This document shows positions 1 to 11,978 of a DNA stretch of 64,000 bases, piece after piece. The number at the start of each line of letters is the position of its first letter. The first letter of the stretch is position 1. The DNA lies in NCBI GenBank assembly GCA_030847615.1, contig JAUMIR010000001.1:290806187-290870186 (forward strand), given 5' to 3'. Below the pieces are notes generated by a model that made no database searches, had not been told where the DNA came from, and saw only the letters and a list, made by a program, of their open reading frames with translations. The translations under genes and the position numbers were made by a program. The DNA is from Gambelia wislizenii. Its lineage: Eukaryota; Chordata; Lepidosauria; Squamata; Crotaphytidae.

Positions 1-779
1 AGGGGCAGGAGAGCAAGGGAAAGTCCTATTTCTCAAGGAGACATCTGCTCATTTGACCCATACATGGAGACCAAAACAATGTCTTTAACATTGTGTTATA
101 TAAGTAATGTAAACTGTTGAGAATCCTCATTGTTTACACTTGCCTGAAAGACTAAACTGAGACTCATTAATATCATGAAGATACAAATATATTGCTTAGC
201 AACCAAAGAAAAATCATTTATACACAAGATGCAGTCAAGAATATTAGGGCCCTGGAGATTAAAAGAGAAGGCTTTAATTTAAGGTAATTTCATATAAATG
301 GCATTTATCCCAGTTATTGGTTAGGTCATGGGGGTGGGCTTCTTCACATTTTTAACAGGGGTGCATTGAGCACTGCATGCATCTTGCAGTCTGCACTTCA
401 TCTGTCCCTGCATTAGGATGTGCAGTGTTTATCACCTTTTGGCTCTCCAGCTTCAACTCCTAGAATTTTTGGTCATTGGCTATGCTGGCTGGGGCTTCTG
501 AGAACTGAAGTCTAAAACACCTGGAGAAACAAAAGTTAAGAATTGTTTGTATAGAGAAATATGGCATCCTTGAATTATGTGCACTGTTGCAATTATTCCA
601 TATCATATTGTTAACTGCAAGCACAGATGGACATGGTTATTATAATATATTTCTGACTGAATATTTTCTGGCCAGAAGCTCAACTGACATGAAGAAGATT
701 AATCATCAGGGTAGGATACACTGTTAAGCTTCTGTTGTTGTTGAAGGATGGTTTCTTTCATTTCATTAGAAAATGCTGT
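1..779. other. AT-rich DNA, no gene recognised
   Basis: I see no exon-like open frame flanked by splice signals, no RNA gene and no repeat family I can name here. It is ordinary AT-rich noncoding sequence up to the inverted-repeat element that follows. Confidence 0.5.
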
Positions 780-1620
780 CTAGTAATGGAAACAAATACT
801 TCATGTTGAACGTGTACTTCTCTAACACTTTCAAAGGGATCTTGTAGCACCAACTGAAAGAAAGAAGTTGTAGCATAAGCTTTTGTAGACTTTGGGCTTC
901 TCTAGATGAGAAGATATAATGTGGATTGCTGCACATTAATGCAAATTTGCAGCAGCGTTCATTTGTCTCCATGGTCCTTTGACAAAATTGCTGGTATTCT
1001 GGTATGTGAAGTAATCAATGTTTGAAGTGCACACACACCCATGCCTGCAAATCAAGATGGTGGCCAAGAGTGAATTATTCACATTATTATTCTCCACAAG
1101 TTGTTACCACTGCGCATTATTTTTTTTAAAATTGTAAATCAAAGGTGCACAAATGCGACCTTTTGTTTAAAAAAGCTTTTTGGTTGCCTTAGCGCAGCAA
1201 AAAAGTGCACAATTGATAACACAAAACTCCAAAATGTTGTTTCCCGTCATTTCATTGCTGGCAAGCCCACCCCACCCCTGCGCACATCCAACCAATCAGC
1301 TTTCCACTGCCACCCTTGCTGAGAGTGCACTGCACTGTGAAGCAGATGTCCAAATGAGCAGCAATGCACACTTTATTAAAAAAAAATGTCCCCCCCTCCT
1401 TCGAAAACTGTAAATCTGAGTCAGATCTTGTTGGGATGAAATGTATTCTCTGCAAATTCTATTAGGATTATTTTCATCATCTTGACAACCTGTTGGGTTG
1501 TCCTCAGATACATGAAAAGTGTGACGAAGTCTACGCAAGCTTATGCGACAACTTCTTTCTCTCAGGTAGCTTCAAAGGTGCTACAAGATCCTTTTGCAAC
1601 TGATATTCCAGACTAACATG
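780..1620. mobile_element. Non-autonomous element with long terminal inverted repeats
   Basis: The segment at about 790-900, read on the minus strand, matches about 1515-1610 read on the plus strand. Both contain AAGCTTATG, then a block ending ACAACTTCTTTCT, then GTGCTACAAGATCC. This gives imperfect inverted repeats of roughly 90-110 bp around a core of about 600 bp. The core has no long open frame and resembles 48493-49080. The inverted arms suggest a DNA-transposon-like or foldback element. I could not define a target duplication, and the family is unknown to me. Confidence 0.6.
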
Positions 1621-2631
1621 GCTAAGTTAAGACAAAATGCATCACTAGCATTATGTCTTAATAACAGAACTGAGAAGAGTAGAACGGTGAGTATTATTCT
1701 TGTGATTCACTCGTATGTTTTACTTCTGAAGACAATACTCAAAATAGCTGGAGAGGGCTGGTAAATTCCTTCTGAAATTAATATGGAAATAGTTGTGCTT
1801 GCTCAATTGAGCCTAAACTCTATTCTTCTTAGAGCTGAAACTCAGTCTACATCTCTACAACTATCAGTTTTATCAGGATAAAGTAACTGGTAATGCTGAT
1901 TCTATGGAATTACTCTCAGTGGTACTCCTTTCTAAAAGGAGAGATGACAGTGCTACAGTCTCTCCAGAAGACACAGCCTATCAGAACTTAGCTCCACATT
2001 ACGTTGAATGCATTTTAATGAGAATCTTTAGAACCGACTATATCTTTCTCCTTGGGAGCCATCTGCCTCCTTCCCCACCATGCCAGTTTGTGTATAACCA
2101 AAGGAACTCTGTGTTTTAAACTTATCTGAAAAACAGAAAATATATATAGTAATACAGAAACAATTGTTATTGTGATAGAAAATTCTAAGTGAGTAAGTAC
2201 ACTTATTGCCTAACTCCTGTTGAATTCACCAGACACATCCATACATAGCCATGAGTTGCTGGAGTTAAACGGTAGCCACACATTTTCAAATGTGTTGTTG
2301 TCTGATTACGCTCTTAAATGTCTAATTTGATGAGCTAACTTCCCTAATACTGCCAAATCCCATAGTCTTGCATACCAGCTGTGCATTACAGTCAGGAGGT
2401 AGATAACAATTCCAATTTTTAGCACAAACATGCCTAACAGTTAATAATAAAAATGAAATCAAGTCTTTTTGTAAATAATTCTTATTAAATTCATTATCTA
2501 AATTGGGAAGGGCAAAGCCCAGCTGAAGCTCAATTGATTGATCATTTATTAATTTAATATTGAATAACAGCCTTCCAAATTGGTCAAGTGCACATGTTGA
2601 CCAACGATGAAAATGTGTTCCCATAGCACTG
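1621..2631. other. AT-rich DNA, no gene recognised
   Basis: Noncoding, AT-rich. The minus-strand frame across about 2322-2624 has no similarity I recognise and looks like chance. It ends just before an L1 insertion site. Confidence 0.45.
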
Positions 2632-3430
2632 GAAAATTATTTATAGGTAATTGAGGAAATTCTAGATATCAAATTACAGTATAATCCCGAAACATATTTG
2701 TTGGGAATGATTGAAGACAACATAGAAAAGAAACATGGGAAAACAGTTTTTTACATGCTTGTGACGGCGAGAACAGCCTTTGCTAGAATGTGGAAAATGA
2801 AGGAACAGCCTACAGTTGACCAATGGCTTGAGAAATTTTACGAAACAATTCAACTGGACAAATTAACAATGCTTATGAAAGGACAAACAATAGAAAAACA
2901 CAGAAGGGATTGGAACAGTGTTTCTAACTATTTGGAAAAAAGATGGGGTAAAATAGCAGCAATCAGTAACTGCTGAATAAGACAGTATTCCTCCTTGGTA
3001 GTAATCAATGTTAGTATATAATTATTGAGAATGCTGAAGAATTAAGAGCTAGAATATTTTAGAACAAAAACATAACAGAAGAATAAATCTAATCTTAATT
3101 AAAGGAAACCACAGTGGTATTAAACAGGAATGATGTACAGAATGATGAGAGTATAGAAGGTTTAGTTAGGAGAATGAGGAAGTCAACGATGTATTAAACA
3201 TAAAATTTGCATAATATAGGGAAAAGTGTAAAAATGGTATTGAATATTTGAATAAGACTTGTAATTTTTTTTCTTTTTCTCCCTATTTGCAAATTGTAAA
3301 TATTATTTAGTTAATTCAATTTAATTCTAAATTTTTTTGTTTTGTTTTTTTCTGTTTTCTGTTTTGTCTTTTTATTATATATATGTATAATAAATAATAA
3401 TAATAATAAAAAAAGAAAATTATTTATAGG
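2632..3430 (+). mobile_element. 5'-truncated L1-clade LINE with 16-bp target duplication
   Basis: A perfect 16-bp direct repeat, GAAAATTATTTATAGG, flanks the element at 2632-2647 and 3415-3430. Between the copies lie the last part of an ORF2-like frame, an AT-rich 3' region with T-runs, and a tail of TAA repeats and A-run at about 3390-3414. Truncated 5' end, A-rich 3' tail and a duplication of this length are the signature of target-primed reverse transcription by an L1-type LINE. The intact duplication suggests a fairly young insertion. Confidence 0.88.
2647..2976 (+). pseudogene. L1-type ORF2 C-terminal fragment
   Basis: The frame stays open from the left target duplication to a TGA at 2974-2976, about 109 codons. 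No native start is present because the copy is 5'-truncated. Features that match L1-clade ORF2 tails as I know them are YMLVTARTAFARMWK near the middle, then a QWLEKF stretch, then LDKLTMLMKGQT and RRDWNSVSNYLEKRW near the end. The reverse-transcriptase catalytic core and the endonuclease are absent, so it cannot mobilise itself. Absence of stops and frameshifts over the remaining segment agrees with recent insertion. The L1-clade assignment is from recognition of the motif order, not from a search. Confidence 0.8.
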
Positions 3431-3864
3431 CATTAACTTTACCACTGTGAGCTATCACCTATACAGCATGTCCCCCCAAAATATTTACACCCTTAACAGC
3501 TTATAATTCTGGAGGGTGGGTTGCAACTTTCTCCAAAAATGTATAGACCCTTAGGATTAAAGATTATAATAGTAGAGAAGTGTCATGTAATTACAAGAGA
3601 AACTTTAAATGAGGTTTGCAACTCTGTGCTTCAACAGTGCAAGCAGTGCATTGCTGTGCAGGGACAACAATCTGAACACCTTACATAAAATTGAAATTTA
3701 AGATGGAATTTGTAGCTCTAGTTAAATCATTATTATAACATTTATTCCTCAATATAAATGTATTTACTTAGCCTTCAAATAATCACCATAGCTACTATTA
3801 ACTGTTAAAGAGAGTATAAGTTTTTTGGGGAACATCTTATATATTAGTTTAACTGAAATTCCCT
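3431..3864. other. Noncoding, nothing recognised
   Basis: AT-rich stretch between the L1 insertion and the following SINE. I see no exon, RNA gene or named repeat in it. Confidence 0.4.
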
Positions 3865-4067
3865 AGTATGGACCAAGCCAGCATGGCATAGTGGTTTGAG
3901 TGTTGGACTACGTCTCTGGAGAAGAGGGTTCTAATACCCACTTGGCCATGAAAATCCACTGAGTGACCTTGGGCAAGTCATACATTCTCAGCCGCAGAAA
4001 ACTCCATGATAGGGTCACCATAAGTCAGAAACAACTTGAATGCACACAACAACCAAGTATGGACCAA
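3865..4067 (+). mobile_element. tRNA-headed Sauria-type SINE with 12-bp target duplication
   Basis: A perfect 12-bp repeat, AGTATGGACCAA, lies at 3865-3876 and 4056-4067. The element (3877-4055) starts with GCCAGCATGGCATAGTGG, a tRNA A-box-like segment, followed by a B-box-like GGTTCTAATACC, the conserved middle GTGACCTTGGGCAAGTCA, and the 3' tail GTCACCATAAGTCAGAAAC...CACACAACAAC. Head and tail match squamate tRNA-derived SINEs. Confidence 0.88.
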
Positions 4068-6250
4068 CCTGGATTTCAGAGAATGAACAGACCAGTGGTT
4101 TCCAATGATCGCTATCATCTATTTCGCATCCCAAATCTACTTCACAAGCAACTTCTAAGCTACACATATTATAGTTTACAATGCTATCCAATGTTATAGA
4201 GTTGCAAGGATGCCCACTTCAAACTGGGAACCAAAATGTTTGCAGCTTATGTGTGCATTCTCTCAGCTTTCTGAATATGAAATTAAAATGTAAAACATAC
4301 AACATCAGATGGATTTGAAACCATAGATTAAAAGACCCCAAGATTTTGTCATTAATTTGCTGTTCCATTAAATATTTACTCTTTGGGTGAAGGCTAATAA
4401 TGTAGGTGACACCTATCCTGGTTGGCAAATTATGCTTGCTTTTTTCTTTTTCTGGTCCAGGTAGAAGAATGGGGTTGTGTCAGAAATGGCGTGAATGGAA
4501 AAATCTGAGGCATGAAATGCTTTCACCATTTATTCCAAATTTGTAAGGAACACTTAAGGAAATAATTATTCAGCATAGTGGAATTTTTACTAGTATTTGG
4601 GAGAAAGAAGCAAATGAATAATATATTCTCCATTTGTTCAGTCTCTACCCATACTTTATCAAAATCTTTATACATTAGTAAGAATAACTAACATAACTGA
4701 AATGCATTGTGTTACTGTATCTAGTAGTGTCAGGAACCTGAAGGCTCCCTTTTTCAGGGCACTGAGATTTAATTTTCCTCCACTGAATATCAATGGTGTA
4801 TACTGCCATCTGAGCAAATACTTTAGTGTCAGTTTAGTGGAAGAATCTGAAAAAGAAAAGTTGTTTTAGGTGGTTTTGACAGCAGCTGTCCACTAAAATA
4901 GGTTAATTTTTGTGAATTCATACAAATCTGGTTCATGTTCAAAATAATATTTTTTTGAGTCTGCCTAGGTTCTTGTAGATATGTGCTATTAGCTCTGTGG
5001 TATCTTGCAATTGTTAGGCGAAATCTAGAGAGCACCTCAGAGTTAGAGAAGTTGGCGTGATGTCCTGGAACAGAGCCATACAGGTCTAACTCCTTTATAA
5101 TCTCAGGAGCTTCAACATATGGTTTAGATATAAATGAATCACTAACATTAGCAAATAGGCTAATTTAATCCATATCAATGCACTTTTGATCTCTCCATTG
5201 TGATTAATGCTATTAGCCAATGGTTCCAACGCTGTGGAGAATCCAGTCAGGTAGACTAGGCACTTCTGCTTAGTGCCTTTACTCATTTTAAACATGTTCA
5301 AATCTAATATTTTAATTCTGAGGATGACATGGGAATGTTCGTATAATATTTGAATGAGCTATGTAACATGTCCATATTCATTTTCTCCAGCACTATAAGG
5401 AAGCACTGAAATTGTCAAAGGCACTGTAGGTAGCAAAAAAGATAATAGCCAGTGGTTTTTAAAACATCTTCTAGAGCACTATCTAAAATTCTTGAACACT
5501 ATCTAAAACTCAATTAATGGGACCCGAGATTTGCCTTGATGGAATACATTCCAGCTGATTTGGATAAATATATTGAGCAGTGAATTTAGTCTAGAAACCA
5601 TTATGGAAGTCAATAACTTAACATCAACATTTTTTAGTGAAATTGTATAAATCAACTTTTAATGTGTCTTTGCCTGGTTTGGGGATTACAGTTATACTAA
5701 TGCATTCCAGGATCCTGGAAAGCATGTGCCACTTTTAAGGACTTCATTGAACAATACTACAGTTGAGGCATTAGAAGACATTTAAATTTATAATAAGCCC
5801 TGTAGCCAAACCATCAGAATATGGAGCTTTACAGTGCTTTGCTGTTTGAAGAACTGCTTCCACCCCCTCTAAAGAATATATTTGGAATATATGGTGAATT
5901 TAAGGAGTCTTTGGTGTTGTTGAATAAGTTGTTTGAATTGAGACACTTCTAAGTATACATCTTGCTTAAAGTTGCCAGGATTAGAGCTGGAATACAGATC
6001 CAAATATATAAATTGATCAATAATTTCTGTAGTACACCAAATCAACAAATCCTGTTTATCTTTGATCCAGCAAATTGTATTTCTAAACTTACAATATTTC
6101 AGTGCATTTGCAAATTTAGAGCTCCACTTCCAGAACTTTAAGCTCTGCTGGTTTTTGTGAGAGAAGTAGTAGATTGTTTAGCTCAACACATTTTTTTTTT
6201 GTTTCTCTTCCAATAGTCTATTTTTAAAGAACATGGTTTGTCTTTTCTTC
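4068..6250. other. AT-rich DNA, no gene recognised
   Basis: About 2.2 kb of AT-rich noncoding sequence with only short chance frames on both strands. No repeat family recognised. Confidence 0.45.
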
Positions 6251-6970
6251 TTCTTTTTTCTTTGCCTTGGTTTGACCACATCAGAAGATTCCCGTTGGCC
6301 GCGGCTAGCCAACCAGGTAGTTGGGGATGAGCTTTCGTTAGGCCACCTTTTCTAGGCCCCTCTCCATATGGAGCAAGCAGTGCTCTCCTTAAAAAAGGCT
6401 GCTTGGTCATTCAGGATGCTGCTGAACAAGACTGTCATCTCCCGGGTCAGCCTCGAGCGACCAATGTCCTGAACCGCCTGCATGCAGGGTTGGGGCTGCG
6501 GCTTCCAGTGCATCTTTACACCTGCCGGTTTCGTCCCTCGCCAGTCGCTACAGGGCTTTTTTGGAACTGGATTTGTCCTTCGAGCCTGTGCAATGGATTT
6601 TTCTGGTGGAGCGCAGCGTGCACAGAACTGGCCTCACCCTTTAAACCAGAGATTCATCTGCCGTGGTCTTGCAAGCATGGACGTGGCAGCGAGGTCCTCG
6701 GGCCGTAGGTTTGATTAGAGTTTCCTTCTCTTAGATGGTTGACCTTACAGGGTTGGACGAGCACCATCTGCCCAGGTTTGGGATTAGAGTTTTCCTTCTC
6801 CTAGGACGGTTGCCACAAGGCTAGAGAGCCCATCCTGCCCTTTGACGCTCTTTGTCAGACCCTTCGGTTTTGACCTGTCTGGCATAGGAGACCCTACCAG
6901 TGGCTATTATGCCACCGCCAGCATAGCTCAAAACATCATTAGGGTACGCAAGCCTCTCATGCAATTACCT
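6251..6970. repeat. GC-richer repeat-derived block, unclassified
   Basis: Base composition shifts abruptly to GC-rich at about 6290. Two related segments, at about 6711-6750 and 6779-6820, share TTAGAGT(T)TTCCTTCTC followed by TAG(A/G)(A/T)GGTTG, an imperfect direct repeat with a period near 70 bp. The part around 6850-6960 (CATAGGAGACCCTACCAG, then GCCAGCATAGCTC) resembles noncoding parts of reptile and fish non-LTR elements as I remember them. The open frame at 6403-6708 is probably a relic of this repeat, not a host gene. Confidence 0.4.
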
Positions 6971-7238
6971 TTTAAACATTTATACCAATTATTACAACCG
7001 TCATGGCACCCAGTGCAACTGCATGTGAAATATCTGCTGACTCATTTATCATGCAGAAATATTGTAAAAATTATACAGGAATGCTGTTCAAATTCACATT
7101 GGATTTTTTTTCAATGGAAAGCTGGTTTTTTTAAAGAATTCCCTTTAGTTGCCATGTGTACCGACAGGAATAGTGCATTTGAAGGGTTATATTAAGGTTA
7201 ACAGCTGAGTAATCAGAGAATATCAATTGACAAATACC

Positions 7239-7301
7239 AGCGCTTGCAGAAAGCGCGGGATGAATCCTTCCTGAATCATCGTTTGCGAAGAAAAGCCAGA
7301 G
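7239..7301 (+). mobile_element. Very short 3' end of zinc-finger LINE
   Basis: Matches the last about 60 bp of the LINE copies at 13370, 16861, 24962 and 40020: GCTTGCAGAAAGCGCGGGAT, then TTCGTTTGCGAAGAAAAGCC, ending in AGAGAG. It is the shortest of five copies that share this 3' end. Confidence 0.75.
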
Positions 7302-7415
7302 AGTATACAATGTAGTAGTTAGCAAATAATCTAGTCTGGTATATGTCTAATCACACAACAGGAAAACTAAGTGTAATCCTGAGTACGTGGGTTAGCAAAG
7401 TGTCAAGAGTGTTAG

Positions 7416-7625
7416 AATCATAGAGTTGGAAGAGACCACAAGGGCCATCCAATCCAACCCCCTGCCATGCAGGAATACGCAATCAAATCATTCCTGACAG
7501 ATAGCCATCCAGACTCTCTTTAAAAACCTCCAAAGAGGGAGACTCCACCACACCCCAAGGCAGTGTATTCCACTGTCAAACAGCTCTTACCCTCAGGAAG
7601 TTCTTCCTAATGTTTAGGTTAATGT
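7416..7625 (-). mobile_element. CR1 LINE 3' end
   Basis: Read on the plus strand it begins TAGAATCATAGAGTTGGAAG, the reverse complement of the terminal octamer region of squamate CR1, and continues through the last codons of ORF2 (CACCACACCCCAAGGCAGTG, then CAGCTCTTACCCTCAGGAAG). 5'-truncated, only about 210 bp. Confidence 0.85.
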
Positions 7626-8530
7626 TTATCAAAAGGTCCCCAGAATTTAGAACAGGAGCAGCCCTGCACCCCCCACCCCAGAACTTGTATCTAATCAGAG
7701 ATTATTTATTTGATTTATATCCTGCCTTTCTTTCAATAAGGTACTGAAAGTGGTTTACAATATAATTATAAACCATATGTTAATCACATTAAAGTCTTCC
7801 CCTACAATCATAACACCTTTTTGAAAATTCTCTGTAACTGCTTGAAATGGCAATCCAAGAAAAACTGGAGAGCTGCATGATTCCCACCCATTTATTTTTT
7901 TAGTTACTAGATACCAAAATGAAAATAATCTAACCCCCATGCCCAATAGCTAAATGGCTAAATAGATAGATTGTGGAATTTCATCTTTTTAGCAGGCAGA
8001 CTAATAAATTGTTAGGATAGGAAAATGTGAATATATTTGCAATGCTGTATTTACTTCCTCCCTTTTAAAAAAATCACTTTCACCATAATCTGTATGTTCT
8101 GTAGTGGAGACATTTCCTCACAAATGAAAGAATGGATACACAGTAACAATCTAATTTAAAAACATATTGTGTGGAACTGAGAGTTGACCTTTTTTTAAAA
8201 AAAGTGACTGAATCCCAATTTTAGATTAAAACAACTGCTTAGATAAAATCCTAATTAAGTCCTAAATACTGACAGAAGTCACAAGAAGTAAAACTACTGA
8301 AACTATTGCTGGCAATTCCTGTTTATTACTTTAATAATGTAATGTTTTAAAATACTGGTACCACTCTAATGCTATTTAGTGCCACTAAAATAATGGTAAA
8401 AAGTGTAACTATTTCTACCTTTCATCTTTTGTAATGAAGTCTTGAAGACGTGAATGTTCTTTTTCCCTCCCATGTATAATTCTTACCAGGATTATCTCTC
8501 CTTTATTTTGGAGAGATTTAACAGAATAAA
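7626..8530. other. Noncoding, with a short retroposon-tail fragment
   Basis: At about 7697-7755 there is a TTGATTTATATCCTGCCTTTC stretch in two pieces, the reverse complement of a common squamate retroposon 3' end. The rest is AT-rich and unrecognised. Confidence 0.4.
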
Positions 8531-8535
8531 CCTAT

Positions 8536-8625
8536 GCCATTTCAACTCAGAAGTTCCATTGAGTTCAATGAGATTTGTTCCAAGGTATGTGTGTATAGAA
8601 TTGCAGCCTCAATAACACTAATTGC
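8536..8625. repeat. Short interspersed repeat with internal palindrome
   Basis: AGTTCCATTGAGTTCAATGAG followed by a GTGTGTATAGAATTGCAGCC end is a member of a roughly 85-bp family also seen near 23005, 26212, 46521 and 49138. Members share a CCATTGA...TCAATGG type core, an internal inverted repeat. Probably MITE-derived. Confidence 0.55.
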
Positions 8626-8654
8626 TGCACACTAGCACCCCTTTGTACTAGTTC

Positions 8655-8845
8655 ATTCTTTTTTTTTCTTCTTTTTTTCTTTTTTTGGTAGATAACAGGC
8701 TGTTAGAGTTCCTGTAATAAATCCCTGTTAACAGGGTTAGGAGTGGCAGCCTTTGTGGATGGCAGCTCAGTAAAGCAGAGACCATGGGTGAAGAATGAGT
8801 TACAAAGATAAGGGAAATGTGTGTGCGGTGTGTGTGTGTGTTTGC
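8655..8845. repeat. T-rich tract and (GT)n microsatellite
   Basis: A pyrimidine run of T and C at about 8657-8687 and a (GT)n run at about 8819-8842. Confidence 0.8.
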
Positions 8846-8944
8846 AAGTTAATGAACTGAACTAGGATAGATACAGTGATCTCCTATATACAGTTGACTG
8901 TGTCTTCAGAAGAAATCAGCATAACCTTTACAAACCACTTAGAA

Positions 8945-9056
8945 AGTGCCTAGCGCACTATAAAGTAGTGTAGATGCGTAGGTGTTATTGCTAAACAATT
9001 TGTAAGCTGCTCTGAGAGCGGGGTATAAATGCTCTAATAAAAATAATTAAAAAATT
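8945..9056 (+). mobile_element. Retroposon 3' tail fragment
   Basis: Contains CAATTTGTAAGCTGCTCTGA, then GAGCGGGGTATAAAT and an A/T tail. The same 3' end closes the composite repeats at 17560-17650 and 40710-40819. Confidence 0.6.
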
Positions 9057-9810
9057 AAAATTCTCATGTTTAAAATAGCTCAAAATTTTACTAGCAGAAG
9101 ATTGAATTTATCCAAGAGATGGGACAGAAATGTTGCCAGAGGGGTACATGATGGGACATTATATGTCCCTTATTAGTAGTCTTTATACTCCCCCAACCTT
9201 GTTTGTTGTGGATCCCCATTTGCTCCACCATGCCAAAAGCCCAAAACCACATAATGTTGCTGTAGTTCAGCAAAATCTGGTCACTCTTGGCAAAATAGTA
9301 TCCTGTGATTCTTAGTGATAGAACTGTACCCAAATCCTTGGTGTCTGACAAACCCAAAGCCTATCTTGCTTACTGCTGAGCACCTGTGACTTCCTTGGTA
9401 TCCAATATGGTGATGCTCCTAAAGATTTATCCATAATTGCAAGTAGCAGCTCAGATCTAGAACATTAAAGATTCTGTTATATGGCTGTTATATGGAAGTA
9501 GGTTTACCAAAATGAGTGTGATTTATCTGAAGCACTGGAAGACTTGGAGCAAGGTACATAATCTCCAGTTTCCAAGTTCAAATTTTACATTGCTATTGAC
9601 GAGAGAAAATGTCATGACGAACTTCAGGATTATAGAATTGGTGGAAATGATATGTGGGATAAAATGACTATGGATTTCAGTCTGCTGTTGTAATACAGTA
9701 TGGATGAGAAATAATTTCTTGCCTCTTGTAAATTTCCCTAACAATATTAGTGAAAAATTTCCAGGAACTTCTGAAGAGGGTAGCCATAGATAGTTGACTA
9801 CACACACATA
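9057..9810. other. Noncoding, nothing recognised
   Basis: AT-rich interval with chance frames only. Confidence 0.4.
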
Positions 9811-9947
9811 TCAGAGAGTTAGAAGAGACCATGAGGGCCATCCAGTCCAACCGCCTGCCATGCAGGAATACCCAATCAAAGCATTCCTGACAGATGGCCA
9901 TCCAGCCTCTGTTTAAAAACCTCTAAAGAAGGAGACTCCACCACACT
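9811..9947 (-). mobile_element. CR1 LINE 3' end fragment
   Basis: Plus-strand reading GAGGGCCATCCAGTCCAACC, CTGCCATGCAGGAATACCCA and GGAGACTCCACCACACTCCG is the reverse complement of the CR1 3' end. About 135 bp, 5'-truncated. Confidence 0.8.
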
Positions 9948-11769
9948 CCGAGAATATGCATTCTCACATATCATATCACAGACTGAAAATTTCATTTCCT
10001 TTTAAAACCTTCAGCAGAATAAAAAAGACTAAACAACTGTGTCTCCAAAGATTATAGTAATACATGTTTCAAGACTAGAGTTGAATGTATACCATTTACT
10101 TACTGTTGTTGTTTTAGATATGTTCAGTATTTATTTGCTTAAAACTAATGAGCCATTGCAAAACAAAAGGAAAACAAATCCCGCCACAAATATACATACT
10201 ATATAAAACCCCATCTATTTTTAAATGTAATATTGCAAATAATGAAACTTGATATGTAATATATTTTTTCTGACCAGCCAAAAGCATGCAGGTTCTTTTA
10301 CAATCTGACATCTGAGGAACAGAAAGAAAACTAGATAAAAATCTCTCCTTATGAGCGTTATACAAAGGGAAAATTATATCAAATAATGGCAAAAATGATC
10401 CATCATTCTGCACCCACAAATGCAGAGACTTAGTCTCAAGGGGTTCAGGGGAAACTCCTTCCTGATAAGCAATGTGCATCGTTTATAAATTGTAGTTTAG
10501 TTTTAGGAGATCTTTATCAGTGAAGGGAAAATAACTTCATATAAGTTGCTGCAGAATGTGAACAGCCTATTTATGTTCTACAGAGAGATGGGAAAACTGG
10601 CCATGTTGGCTAGAGATAATTAATCCAAAAGGCAACTTTTTTAACCTCTTGTTTTTTGTTTCTTGCTGCCTTGTATCAAACCTAACATTTGGACCCAGTA
10701 TAGGATACTTTGACAGCAGTTGTACATGGTGGGCTCACAGACAGCTGATCTTGGGTCCTTTTAACTGAAAATGTCACAGAGTGAACCTTGGACCTTCTGA
10801 ATACAAAGCATGTGTTCTACCACAATTATGTGTTCTTCCATTGTGAGCAAAGTAGGACCACTTGCTTTGGGACAGGACTGGCAAGCAAATGTTGTTCGTT
10901 CTAAGGCGAGTCCTTTCTGTACAGAAACACAAGAACCTCAATTGAGAACTGGCATCTGAAGTATTTGGTTAATGGAAATAGAGTGTAGAATGCCGAGCTT
11001 CATATCTCTGGATAGTACTTTAGAAAGAACATGATAGGATGGGTGTGTGGCTCTTTGAGATGTTGGCATGCTTTTGGTACATAGTGAGGCTTTGCGCCAA
11101 AGGGAGAGTTCCTTTCCTCCTACACTTGAGATACTGTTTGCCAGTCTTTCCTGCAGCAGAGTATTCTACAGAAGCTTTGTGGGGGGGGGGGAGTAAAAAC
11201 ACCATTAGATACTTCTTAGCAACAAATCTGAATTTTCCTTGAAGATTATCCAGTTTACTTTTGGACATATCTGTTAGCATTTGAACACATGCATTCAGCA
11301 GTAGATGATATACAGCTTAATATATTAGAACTTCAGAAACATTGGGTATTGCCAAATCTGTCCTTTGATCTTTCATTTTAACATTCTCCTGCCTTTTATT
11401 TGACTTGTGAATATTGGAATATAGAGAATGCTAAGTACAAAAGTTACCCAGTTGTGTCTTGAGGAGGAATCCAAACCTTTTAAACTTTGTGGACCTTTAA
11501 TTCAACAATTGAAGTTTCTAAATGATGGTATATTTCATATCATTTGAACATCAAGCTAAACTATAGTTTAGTGTTTCAGGAACAAGCTTGGGCTAGCCTT
11601 GGGTTTATGCACTCCTCCCTTCCCCTCTGCAGAAACACTGCAATGCGAAATCTGGAAGGTTTTGCTTTCTATTTTAAACTAACCATTATTTGGTGTGATG
11701 CCTGAATGGAAATAAACTTTGTACATTTTAATTATAACTTGTCTGAACAAGCCAACTTCATAATGGCTT
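9948..11769. other. Noncoding, nothing recognised
   Basis: About 1.8 kb with chance frames only, including the 121-residue minus-strand frame at 10114-10479, which has no recognisable domain or codon pattern. A run of about 11 G sits near 11180. Confidence 0.45.
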
Positions 11770-11978
11770 CTGCCACACTGTAGAAATAATGCAGTTTGAC
11801 ACCTTTTTAACTGCCATGGCTCAGTGCTATGGAATTCTGGAATTTGTAGCTTTGCAAGATATTTAGCCTTCTCTGTCAGAGCGCAGGTGCCACAATAAAC
11901 TACAAATCCCAGGATTCCATAGAATGAGCCATGATAATTAAAGTGGTATCAAACTGCATTATTTTTGGAGTTTGGCAG
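11770..11978. mobile_element. hAT-like palindromic MITE
   Basis: Begins CTGCCACACTGTAGAAATAA and ends in an inverted counterpart (AACTGCATTATTTTTGGAG, then TTTGGCAG). Internal arms GGAATTCTGGAATTTGTAGC and ACTACAAATCCCAGGATTCC also pair. About 209 bp. Relatives lie at 19217, 25609 and 58805. Confidence 0.75.

Noticed and set aside
3877..3960. A tRNA gene
   Set aside because: A- and B-box-like segments are present, but there is no cloverleaf acceptor pairing, and the sequence continues into a SINE body with a target duplication around the whole.
10114..10479. 121-codon minus frame as a small gene
   Set aside because: No domain, signal or promoter context; AT-rich DNA of this length yields such frames by chance.
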